64,000 nt of DNA, from positions 85,149-149,148 of the forward strand of contig MWCQ01000005.1 in the NCBI GenBank assembly GCA_002070105.1. Direction: 5' to 3'. Under the pieces are notes generated by a model. It made no database searches, was not told where the DNA came from, and saw only the letters and a list, made by a program, of their open reading frames with translations. Shown here piece after piece: positions 57,659-64,000 of the stretch (the stretch's first letter is position 1; every line of letters starts with the position of its first letter). A program made the translations under genes and the position numbers. The DNA is from Firmicutes bacterium ADurb.Bin193 (GTDB lineage Bacteria; Bacillota; Clostridia; Monoglobales; Firm-18).

Positions 57659-58699
57659 TTACAGATAAAATGCGGCATTGTCGATACCCATGCTTTCGGG
57701 AAGCCCGAACATAATGTTCATATTCTGAACCGCCTGTCCCGCCGCACCCTTAACGATATTATCTATGCACGAAACCACGACCACACGCCCAAGCCTGCGG
57801 TCAACGCAAAGGCCTATGTCAACAAAGTTTGAGCCCGCAACATTTTTTACTTCGGGCAAAACGCCCTTGTCGCAAATCCTTACAAAATACTCTCCCTTGT
57901 AATAATCCTTAAAAACATCAATAATTTCCCCATCCGTATATTCTCCGTTAAGGTTTGCGTAACAGGTGGAAAGTATTCCTCTTTTAATAGGTATAAGATG
58001 GGGCGTAAAACTGAGCGTAATCTCCTCTTTTGCTATAAGCGAAAGCTCTTGCTCAATCTCGCTCGTGTGCCTGTGGGTTGCGATTTTATAAGCCTTCATG
58101 TTGCCGTCACATTCACAGAAGCTGTAATCGGTCGATGAGCTTCGTCCCGCGCCCGTAACGCCGGACTTTGCATCTATGATTATATTGTCGGTGTGAATAA
58201 TCTCTTTATCAACAAGCGGCGCAAGCGCCAAAATGGAGCAGGTAGTATAACAGCCGGGGTTTCCGACAAGAGAGGCTTTTGCTATTTCATCCCTGTGAAG
58301 CTCACAAAGCCCGTAAACCGACTTTTCCAAAAGCTCCGGCGCACTGTGGGGCTCGCCGTACCACTTTTCATAAACCTCCCTGCTTTTATACCGGAAATCG
58401 CCGCTGAAATCAATTATTTTAACCTTTTTATCTGCAAGCAGGGGTATAACCTCTTTTGAAGCCCCGTGAGGAAGCGCAGTAAAAACGATGTCGCTGTCGT
58501 TCGCTGCGGCAACAGGGTCAAGCTCGCAAAGCTCAAGTGAAACCACATTCTTAAAATTCGGGTACACTTCGGAAAGAGCCTTCCCCGCATAACTCCTTGA
58601 AGCAAGATGCGAAAAAGATACAGCTGGATGCTTCGAAAGAATCCGCACAAGCTCAACTCCCGCATAACCGGTTGCACCGAGAACCGAAGCCTTAATCAT
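57659..58699 (-). CDS. argC: N-acetyl-gamma-glutamyl-phosphate reductase
   Basis: NADPH-dependent reductase that follows ArgB in arginine synthesis. The 346-residue protein begins MIKASVLGATGYAGVELVRIL with the dinucleotide loop, has FTALPHGASKEV, the catalytic Cys in VGNPGCYTT and HRHTSEIEQEL. ATG at 58699 has TTAGGAGATGA upstream; the longer reading frame is not needed. First gene of the argCB unit. Confidence 0.96.
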   Translation of the reverse strand: MIKASVLGATGYAGVELVRILSKHPAVSFSHLASRSYAGKALSEVYPNFKNVVSLELCELDPVAAANDSDIVFTALPHGASKEVIPLLADKKVKIIDFSGDFRYKSREVYEKWYGEPHSAPELLEKSVYGLCELHRDEIAKASLVGNPGCYTTCSILALAPLVDKEIIHTDNIIIDAKSGVTGAGRSSSTDYSFCECDGNMKAYKIATHRHTSEIEQELSLIAKEEITLSFTPHLIPIKRGILSTCYANLNGEYTDGEIIDVFKDYYKGEYFVRICDKGVLPEVKNVAGSNFVDIGLCVDRRLGRVVVVSCIDNIVKGAAGQAVQNMNIMFGLPESMGIDNAAFYL

Positions 58700-58755
58700 A
58701 TTATCATCTCCTAATTGTTTTAATAATAACATTTATTGCATAAAAATGCAACCCC

Positions 58756-58784
58756 TTGCTTTTTGTGTAAAAATGTTGTAAAAT
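58756..58784 (+). promoter_or_regulatory. Promoter for the ECF S-component gene
   Basis: TTGCTT, a 17-base spacer and TAAAAT, 30 bases before the ATG. The leader is too short for a riboswitch. Confidence 0.55.
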
Positions 58785-58814
58785 AAATTAAGTTTTTAAT
58801 AGGAGGCGTTTTAG

Positions 58815-59402
58815 ATGGGGAAAAATCTGATAACAACAAGACGCGTTGTAATTATCGGAATGCTTACTGCGCTGATAGTGGTTTTAGGTATATCCGGGCT
58901 TGGAATTATTCAAATACCCGGACTTCCGTTCAGGGCTACTATTCTTCATATTCCAGTAATTATAGGGGCTGTTTTGGAGGGCCCGATTGTAGGGGCGGCG
59001 ATTGGACTGCTTTTCGGGGCGTGGAGTATTATCGACAAAATCATTCGCCCTACCCCGACCGGATTTGTATTCTTTAACCCTCTTGTTTCACTGCTACCTC
59101 GTATATTTATAGGTATAGTTGCATATTATGCGTATACTCTGTTCAAAAAGCGCATGCCCGAAGCTATCGCACTCGGCTTTGCCTCAATACTCGCTACGCT
59201 TACCAATACTGTGGGCGTGCTTGGAATGATATACATTGTCTATGCCCGGCAGTATATGGAGATTATCAACAGAGCAAAGGAAGCGGCATTACCGTTTTTT
59301 GCGGGGGTTGCGGTAAGCAACGGAGTTCCCGAGGCAATCGCATCTGCGATTTTGGTTCCGATTATCGTGCTGGGTGTAAGGCAAATACGAAGGAATAAGT
59401 AA
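58815..59402 (+). CDS. ECF transporter S component, substrate unknown
   Basis: A 195-residue six-helix membrane protein of the ECF substrate-binding type. RRVVIIGMLTALIVVLG at the start holds the Ala-rich region that contacts EcfT. FRATILHIPVIIGAVLEGPIVGAAIGLLFGAWSI and FFNPLVSLLPRIFIGI resemble vitamin-specific S components of the pantothenate/folate kind. No vitamin pathway gene is adjacent, so the substrate cannot be named. ATAGGAGGCG precedes the ATG. Confidence 0.83.
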   Translation: MGKNLITTRRVVIIGMLTALIVVLGISGLGIIQIPGLPFRATILHIPVIIGAVLEGPIVGAAIGLLFGAWSIIDKIIRPTPTGFVFFNPLVSLLPRIFIGIVAYYAYTLFKKRMPEAIALGFASILATLTNTVGVLGMIYIVYARQYMEIINRAKEAALPFFAGVAVSNGVPEAIASAILVPIIVLGVRQIRRNK

Positions 59403-59484
59403 TAGTATAAAACATATAATATATAAAAGCATTTCGGTGTGTAGTGCTTTAGTAAAACGCATTTGCTAATTCACAAAAGCATTG

Positions 59485-59511
59485 TTAAAGCCGCCCAAAA
59501 GGCGGCTTTAA
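59485..59511. terminator. Hairpin after the ECF S-component gene
   Basis: TTAAAGCCGCC and GGCGGCTTTAA form an 11-bp stem around CAAAA. It lacks a long T run. The rest of the 244-base gap (59403-59646) is AT-rich, with a promoter at its end. Confidence 0.5.
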
Positions 59512-59594
59512 GATGTCTGTTAAGATGATGCGGCAAAGTCTTTCTATCATATAAATCTGAAAGCTACAAATAATCAAAAAGCAAATATTTTTTA

Positions 59595-59623
59595 TTGTAT
59601 TTTTTGATAAAATATGATAAAAT
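59595..59623 (+). promoter_or_regulatory. Promoter for the NfeD-SPFH genes
   Basis: TTGTAT, a 17-base spacer and TAAAAT, followed by AAAGGCGGTG and the ATG at 59647. Confidence 0.6.
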
Positions 59624-59646
59624 ATATCTTAAAGGCGGTGTAGGCG

Positions 59647-60087
59647 ATGGATGTTAAGGTTGTTTTTTGGATCTTCATTGCTATTGTAATGGGCGTTGTC
59701 GAAGCAACAAGCATGGCGCTGGTTTCGATATGGTTTTGCGTGGGTGCGGTTGCAGCGGCTATTGTCGCAACATTTGTCCCTTCCGTCTTTGTGCAAAGCG
59801 TGGTTTTTGTTGCGGTGACAGGTATCCTGCTTATTTTTACGAGGCCTCTTGCGAAACGACTTATGAAACAAGAGTATGTGCCTACCAATGCCGACCGAAT
59901 TATCGGCAGTGACGGACTTGTTACGGAAACGATTGACCCGATTGAAGGCACGGGAAAGGTTAAAATTTCGGGTCAAATCTGGAGCGCCAGAAGTGAGGAC
60001 TCGGCGAAAATCGATGAGGGTACAATGGTCAAAATCATAAAAATTTCGGGCGCGCATGCAGTTGTGCGCTCAAGGGAGGAACAATAA
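59647..60087 (+). CDS. NfeD-family membrane protein
   Basis: A 146-residue protein with two to three N-terminal helices (VFWIFIAIVMGVVEATSMALVSIWF, then FVAVTGILLIFTRPLAKRLM) and a C-terminal OB fold with GSDGLVTETIDPIEGTGKVKI and GQIWSARSED, the NfeD hallmark. NfeD proteins work with SPFH/flotillin-like partners in membrane microdomains. The partner gene follows with a one-base overlap. Confidence 0.9.
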   Translation: MDVKVVFWIFIAIVMGVVEATSMALVSIWFCVGAVAAAIVATFVPSVFVQSVVFVAVTGILLIFTRPLAKRLMKQEYVPTNADRIIGSDGLVTETIDPIEGTGKVKISGQIWSARSEDSAKIDEGTMVKIIKISGAHAVVRSREEQ

Positions 60088-61016
60088 TGCCATACATATT
60101 AACACCGCTAATTCTGTTGTTTTTGTTTTTGCTTGTAGTTATCAGCAATATTAAGATCGTAGCGCAGTCTTATGCCTTTATCGTTGAACGGTTAGGCGCA
60201 TATCATTCGACATGGGGCGTCGGGCTTCACTTTAAAATCCCCTTTATCGAAAGAATTGCAAAGGTAGTCACCCTAAAGGAACAGGTTGTGGACTTTAAGC
60301 CTCAGCCCGTTATCACAAAAGATAATGTTACAATGCAGATTGATACCGTCATGTATTTTCAGATTACCGACCCCAAGCTTTATACTTACGGGGTTGATAA
60401 TCCTATGAGCGCTATTGAGAATCTTACGGCGACGACACTCAGAAACATAGTCGGCGATTTAGAACTTGACCAGACCTTAACCTCACGCGATACGGTAAAT
60501 ACAAAAATGCGCTCGATACTTGATGAAGCTACCGACCCTTGGGGAATTAAGATAAACCGTGTAGAGCTTAAAAATATCCTTCCGCCCCGTGAAATACAGG
60601 ACGCGATGGAAAAACAGATGAAAGCGGAGCGTGAGAGGCGTGAGGCAATCCTTCGTGCAGAGGGTGAAAAGCGCTCTGCAATACTTGTTGCGGAGGGTCA
60701 GAAGCAGTCCGAGATATTAAGCGCTGAGGCTGAAAAGACGGCAACAATCCTCCGTGCGGAGGGTGTTAAGGAAGCTCAAATCCGTTCGGCAGAGGGCGAG
60801 GCAGAGGCAATTATTCAGATTCAGACCGCCATTGCGACGGGTATAAAAATGATTAACGAAAGCAATCCGTCAGACGGCGCGATTGCACTAAAAGCTATGG
60901 AAGCGCTTGCAAAGGTTGCGGAAGGCAAAGCGACAAAAATTATCGTGCCCTCGAATTTACAAGGTATAGCGGGGCTTACGACAACGGTTAAGGATATAAT
61001 GACCGAATTGAAATAA
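60087..61016 (+). CDS. SPFH/stomatin-like membrane protein
   Basis: A 309-residue protein with an N-terminal membrane helix (LTPLILLFLFLLVVISNI), an SPFH domain (FIVERLGAYHSTWGVGLHFKIPFIERI, TMQIDTVMYFQITDP, IVGDLELDQTL, WGIKINRVELKNILPP) and a C-terminal Ala/Glu-rich coiled coil (AILRAEGEKRSAILVAEGQK) used for oligomer rings. It resembles the QmcA/slipin-2 group, which pairs with NfeD as here. The ATG overlaps the NfeD stop. Confidence 0.94.
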   Translation: MPYILTPLILLFLFLLVVISNIKIVAQSYAFIVERLGAYHSTWGVGLHFKIPFIERIAKVVTLKEQVVDFKPQPVITKDNVTMQIDTVMYFQITDPKLYTYGVDNPMSAIENLTATTLRNIVGDLELDQTLTSRDTVNTKMRSILDEATDPWGIKINRVELKNILPPREIQDAMEKQMKAERERREAILRAEGEKRSAILVAEGQKQSEILSAEAEKTATILRAEGVKEAQIRSAEGEAEAIIQIQTAIATGIKMINESNPSDGAIALKAMEALAKVAEGKATKIIVPSNLQGIAGLTTTVKDIMTELK

Positions 61017-61050
61017 CGCAAAAGCTTTTTGATTTGAAAGGAAGAATCGG

Positions 61051-61779
61051 ATGTCTGGTCATAGTAAATGGTCGACAATTAAACGCAAAAAGGGCGAAGC
61101 AGACGCCAAAAGAGGAAAGATATTTACGAAAATCGGGCGTGAGATAGCCGTCGCGGTAAAATCGGGCGGGCCGGATCCTACCGTTAACTCAAAGCTGAAA
61201 GATGCCATTGCCAAAGCAAAGGCGAATAACATGCCGAACGATACAATCAGCAGAAGTATTAAAAAGGCGGCGGGCGAGGGCGCAGGCGACAACTTTGAAA
61301 ATATTATTTACGAGGGCTATGGGCCGAGCGGTGTTGCGGTAATAGTCGAAACGCTGACGGACAACAGAAACCGCACGGCGGCGGATATGCGCCACTATTT
61401 TGACAAGTTCGGCGGGAATCTGGGAACAAGCGGTTGCGTTATGTTTATGTTTGACCAAAAGGGTGTATTCGTCATTGAGAATAACGGTAGTGTCGACGAG
61501 GAAAAGCTGATTGGCGATGCTCTTGAAGCGGGCGCCGACGATGTAACGACCGAAACCGAATATTTTGAGGTTACGACAAGCCCCAACGACTTCTCGGCGG
61601 TATACGAAGCGCTTGAAGCCGCAGGCTATACCTTCGAAGATGCGCAGGTTCAGTATGTCCCTCAAACCTATGTAAAGCTTACGGACGAGAAGGATATTTT
61701 AAATATGAACAAGCTTATTGACCACCTTGAGGACAACGACGATGTTCAATCCGTGTGGCATAACTGGGAAGAGGAATAA
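61051..61779 (+). CDS. yebC: YebC/PmpR-TACO1 family protein
   Basis: A 242-residue protein with MSGHSKWSTIKRKKGEADAK at the start, a Gly/Lys-rich three-domain fold, YEGYGPSGVAVIVETLTDNRNRTAADMRHYFDKFGGNLG and VPQTYVKL. The family was first described as DNA-binding regulators; recent work points to a role in translating proline-rich stretches. GAAAGGAAG precedes the ATG. It stands 34 bases after the SPFH gene and may share its mRNA. Confidence 0.94.
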   Translation: MSGHSKWSTIKRKKGEADAKRGKIFTKIGREIAVAVKSGGPDPTVNSKLKDAIAKAKANNMPNDTISRSIKKAAGEGAGDNFENIIYEGYGPSGVAVIVETLTDNRNRTAADMRHYFDKFGGNLGTSGCVMFMFDQKGVFVIENNGSVDEEKLIGDALEAGADDVTTETEYFEVTTSPNDFSAVYEALEAAGYTFEDAQVQYVPQTYVKLTDEKDILNMNKLIDHLEDNDDVQSVWHNWEEE

Positions 61780-61823
61780 AACGGTAAGATAATAAAATCG
61801 CAAACACAATATATAGAGAAATT

Positions 61824-61856
61824 AAGGGGATATGTCACATGCGGACATATCCCCTT
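61824..61856. terminator. Hairpin after yebC
   Basis: AAGGGGATATGTC and GACATATCCCCTT form a 13-bp stem around a short loop. No clear T run follows on either strand, so its terminator role is likely but not certain. The bases to 61980 show no other gene. Confidence 0.5.
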
Positions 61857-61980
61857 GAAAATTCAGAGGATTACCCCCCTTGCCCACCGTCCGAAAAATC
61901 GTTCAGGGAGGTAATAATAAGAAAGTCTTACGAACAATATATGCCTATATTGTCTCGTCTCTATTGTCGAAATGATTCAT

Positions 61981-62280
61981 TTAGGTATCGGGATATTCGC
62001 GTTCAAAGCAACCGCAAGAGGCTTTTATTACAGGCATCTTAACAGGAACTCGACTCGAATTTTTCCAAGGATTTTCTATGCGTCTAAAACTTAAATCTGT
62101 TACAATTCCCTCGCCCAATTTCAATGCACAATTTCTATCATGCACAATATATTTAATTTTGGTTGATGCTTGCGTTGATGTAGGCGTTGGCTCAATATTA
62201 CCTCTCGGTGCTATTCCACAGGAAGAAACAGCAAATAACATAATTGCAACCAACAAACCTATTATAATTACTCTCATCAT
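61981..62280 (-). CDS. Small lipoprotein of unknown function
   Basis: A 99-residue protein with a lipoprotein signal (MMRVIIIGLLVAIMLFAVSSC), a Pro/Thr-rich linker (IEPTPTSTQAST) and a short mature part (KYIVHDRNCALKLGEGIV) with Cys residues near the end (IKASCGCFERE). GGAGG lies before the ATG at 62280; a longer frame would start inside the next gene. It lies 31 bases after the MORN protein gene on the same strand and probably shares its mRNA. Not recognised. Confidence 0.65.
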   Translation of the reverse strand: MMRVIIIGLLVAIMLFAVSSCGIAPRGNIEPTPTSTQASTKIKYIVHDRNCALKLGEGIVTDLSFRRIENPWKNSSRVPVKMPVIKASCGCFEREYPDT

Positions 62281-62311
62281 AATTTTACCTCCAATAAATT
62301 TTATAGGGGGT

Positions 62312-63787
62312 TCATCTGTTGCGATACCAGGTACTCTCGTTGGTGTCTTCGTTATATGTAAACCGTCCGTCATAGTCTAAAGTGCCATCGGGTTTATATA
62401 GTTTCCCGTACCCATCCCAGCCACCATTTCTAAATTCGCCTTCATATTTCAATACGCCATTTGAATAATATTCCTTACCTAATCCGTGCCTCCAACCGTC
62501 AAATACATCACCCTCATATATTATAGTATTTGAATTTGTATATTTTAAGCGCATTTTACCATACCCTGAAAAATTACCATTCTTAAAATTACCTTCGTAG
62601 AATAAAGAGCCATCTTCGTAATATAGTTTTCCATATCCGTGAAAGGAATTTTCGTTCCATTCACCCGTATAAATTATATTTCCATTTTCAAAGTATGATG
62701 TGCCAACAGAACATCTTTTGCCATTCCAATGTCCTCCTTCGTATATAAGCGTTCCGTTTTCTCTATACTCTTTTCCCCAACCATTCATACCATCATTTTC
62801 AAACACACCTTCATACGCTAAGTTGCCATTAGGCCAATATATTTTACCTTCACCATGTCTCATATCATACTGCCAGTATCCTTCGTATCTACCGCCATCT
62901 TCATATGTTATGATTCCGTAGCCATGCGGAATTCCTTCAAAATGGTTTATTTTTACTTCACCTAATACTTTATATGAAGATCCGGAATATACCTCACCCT
63001 CGTATTTTCTTCCGTTTGCATATTTTATATAACATTTGCCCGTTAGTTTTCCATTCTCATATACACCCTCGAAATAATTTCCTTCAAAATCTTCGAACCA
63101 TCCAAAGCCATTTTGCTTCCCATCCTGATAAAACCCTGAGCGTCTATCGCTACCAACAAAACCATTTTCTTCCCAGTCAATAAAATTCCCGCTTCTTGTA
63201 AGATATGGTTCTTCTTCATTATTAAGATAATATCCCTTAACGCCAACACCGTTCGGAACCCCATTTATGAGTTCACCGTAGTAGGTCTGCCTTTCTGAAG
63301 CTTTGTCATATTGAACGACTCTTTCGGCATATCCAATGGTAGTTTCGCCCAAACTATTAAGTTTTATGGTATTTGCACTACCATCCCATTCAACTTTTAA
63401 ATTTAACTGTTCCCCTACGAATCTAAGAGGAATCATAGTCCTATCATTATATAAAATTGGAGGTGCATCAAGAAAAATATCAATATCGTTGCATACAGCC
63501 CAACTGTTATCAATTTGCATTTCAATAGTTTTTGTATTAGATTTTGCAATAATTTTCTGTTCCGTTTCTACCCACTCAACCGTAGCGTTCAATTTTTCAA
63601 ACAATTCCCTCATAGGTACCATCGTTCTATCTTTGTATGTTATCGTGGGAACTGAAAATTGTTGCACATCACCATTTAAAATTATAGTGGAATTTGTGGT
63701 ATGTATTTCTTCATCGCCAAAAGTAGTAAATGCAAAAAATTGTGTCAGTATTACTATGAATGTAATTATCATAATACGCCTTTTCAT
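62312..63787 (-). CDS. Secreted protein with copper-amine-oxidase-N-like domain and MORN repeats
   Basis: A 491-residue exported protein with a signal peptide (KRRIMIITFIVILTQFFAF). Residues about 40-150 carry two TMVPMRELFEKLNATVEW/TMIPLRFVGEQLNLKVEW units, the stalk domain found in many clostridial surface proteins. The rest consists of MORN repeats with the YEG...GYG pattern (KYEGEVYSG, GRYEGYWQYDMRHGEGKIYW, LKYEGEFRNGGWDGYGKLY), roughly a dozen units. MORN repeats bind lipids or proteins. The gene is clearly more AT-rich than the rest of the window, which may mark acquisition. It is controlled by the operator-flanked promoter upstream. Confidence 0.83.
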   Translation of the reverse strand: MKRRIMIITFIVILTQFFAFTTFGDEEIHTTNSTIILNGDVQQFSVPTITYKDRTMVPMRELFEKLNATVEWVETEQKIIAKSNTKTIEMQIDNSWAVCNDIDIFLDAPPILYNDRTMIPLRFVGEQLNLKVEWDGSANTIKLNSLGETTIGYAERVVQYDKASERQTYYGELINGVPNGVGVKGYYLNNEEEPYLTRSGNFIDWEENGFVGSDRRSGFYQDGKQNGFGWFEDFEGNYFEGVYENGKLTGKCYIKYANGRKYEGEVYSGSSYKVLGEVKINHFEGIPHGYGIITYEDGGRYEGYWQYDMRHGEGKIYWPNGNLAYEGVFENDGMNGWGKEYRENGTLIYEGGHWNGKRCSVGTSYFENGNIIYTGEWNENSFHGYGKLYYEDGSLFYEGNFKNGNFSGYGKMRLKYTNSNTIIYEGDVFDGWRHGLGKEYYSNGVLKYEGEFRNGGWDGYGKLYKPDGTLDYDGRFTYNEDTNESTWYRNR

Positions 63788-63830
63788 AAGTTCACTCCTT
63801 TTGTACTATAAAAATTTACAAGCAAATATT

Positions 63831-63901
63831 GGACTAATATCAGTCGCATTATATCACGCCATTTTGATAAAATCAAGAAAAATTTGGACTGATTTCAGTT
63901 C
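63831..63901 (-). promoter_or_regulatory. Promoter flanked by two palindromic operator-like sites
   Basis: On the minus strand TTGATT (63871-63876), a 17-base spacer and TATAAT (63848-63853) drive the MORN gene. Two copies of a near-palindrome ACTGATWTCAGT type sequence flank it: 63831-63845, just downstream of the -10, and 63886-63901, upstream of the -35. The spacing (55 bases start to start) suits a repressor bound at both sites. The remaining ~100 bases to the window end show nothing. Confidence 0.6.
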
Positions 63902-64000
63902 TTTTCTGTAGGATTACAATTGATGTGTTACACCTGATAAAAAATAGTAGCGAATAGGGAAGCCAATGTGTTATAGTTGAGTTACTACACAAAACTTGCA

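Noticed and set aside
61839..62042. Plus-strand 67-residue frame after yebC
   Set aside because: Its start is inside a hairpin, it has no Shine-Dalgarno site and it runs into the antisense of the small lipoprotein gene.

Overview
The window reads as a stretch of chromosome from an anaerobic, endospore-forming member of the Clostridia (Bacillota). The evidence is a SpoVM coat-anchor peptide in the rlmN-prpC-prkC-rsgA-rpe-thiN-spoVM gene order that I know from Bacillus subtilis, strong Shine-Dalgarno sites with frequent TTG and GTG starts, glycyl-radical and corrinoid enzymes, a V-type (probably sodium) ATPase, and ECF-type vitamin transporter S components. No prophage, integrase, transposase or CRISPR array is visible. 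The species cannot be named from this sequence.

Layout. 1-4.8 kb (minus): an RNase R-family gene running off the left edge, secG, ruvA and a divergent type IIA topoisomerase B subunit. 4.9-7.1 kb (plus): rnhA, an amidohydrolase and a ComEC-like metallo-beta-lactamase lipoprotein. 7.1-13.6 kb (plus): a long operon for RNA methylation, Ser/Thr phosphosignalling, ribosome assembly and small-molecule metabolism, ending in two genes under 60 codons, one of them spoVM. 13.6-27.7 kb: an accessory-like zone with an inverted pair of ~115-bp repeats, DUF975 and GtrA membrane proteins, an orphan C-terminally short PglX-like DNA methyltransferase, tcdA, two secreted carbohydrate-related proteins, tRNA-Arg and tRNA-Trp, a secreted modular protein lying between 79-bp direct repeats, and an FAD oxidoreductase. 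27.7-32.5 kb (minus): a lipoprotein and a DUF3999-like/DUF2339 pair. 32.5-41 kb: the metabolically most distinctive part, a DUF1638 - glycyl radical enzyme - radical SAM activase operon facing a corrinoid methyltransferase operon (reductive activator, PocR/AraC regulator, corrinoid protein, zinc methyltransferase). 41-45.9 kb: bioY, DUF4364, guaB, dusB and a TIM-barrel-like protein. 45.9-54.3 kb (minus): a nine-gene V/A-type ATPase operon. 54.6-64 kb: a serine hydrolase, tRNA-Thr, argC-argB, an ECF S component, an NfeD/SPFH pair, yebC, and an AT-richer right end with a lipoprotein and a MORN-repeat surface protein.

How the parts fit. The PrpC/PrkC phosphatase-kinase pair, RsgA and SpoVM belong to growth-state and sporulation control. 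The V-ATPase c subunit carries the LPGTQG and VET residues of the sodium-binding Enterococcus NtpK type, so membrane energetics are probably sodium based. The glycyl-radical and corrinoid operons face each other across 105 bp, with promoter-like sequences for both directions. One hypothesis is that the radical enzyme releases a methylated product that the corrinoid enzymes demethylate; the substrate is unknown.

The best candidates for something undescribed are the glycyl-radical/DUF1638/corrinoid locus and a recurrent promoter-plus-structured-leader element seen three times (before secG, a DUF975 gene and a secreted protein gene) with compensatory base changes in its stems. All calls come from reading the sequence without database searches.
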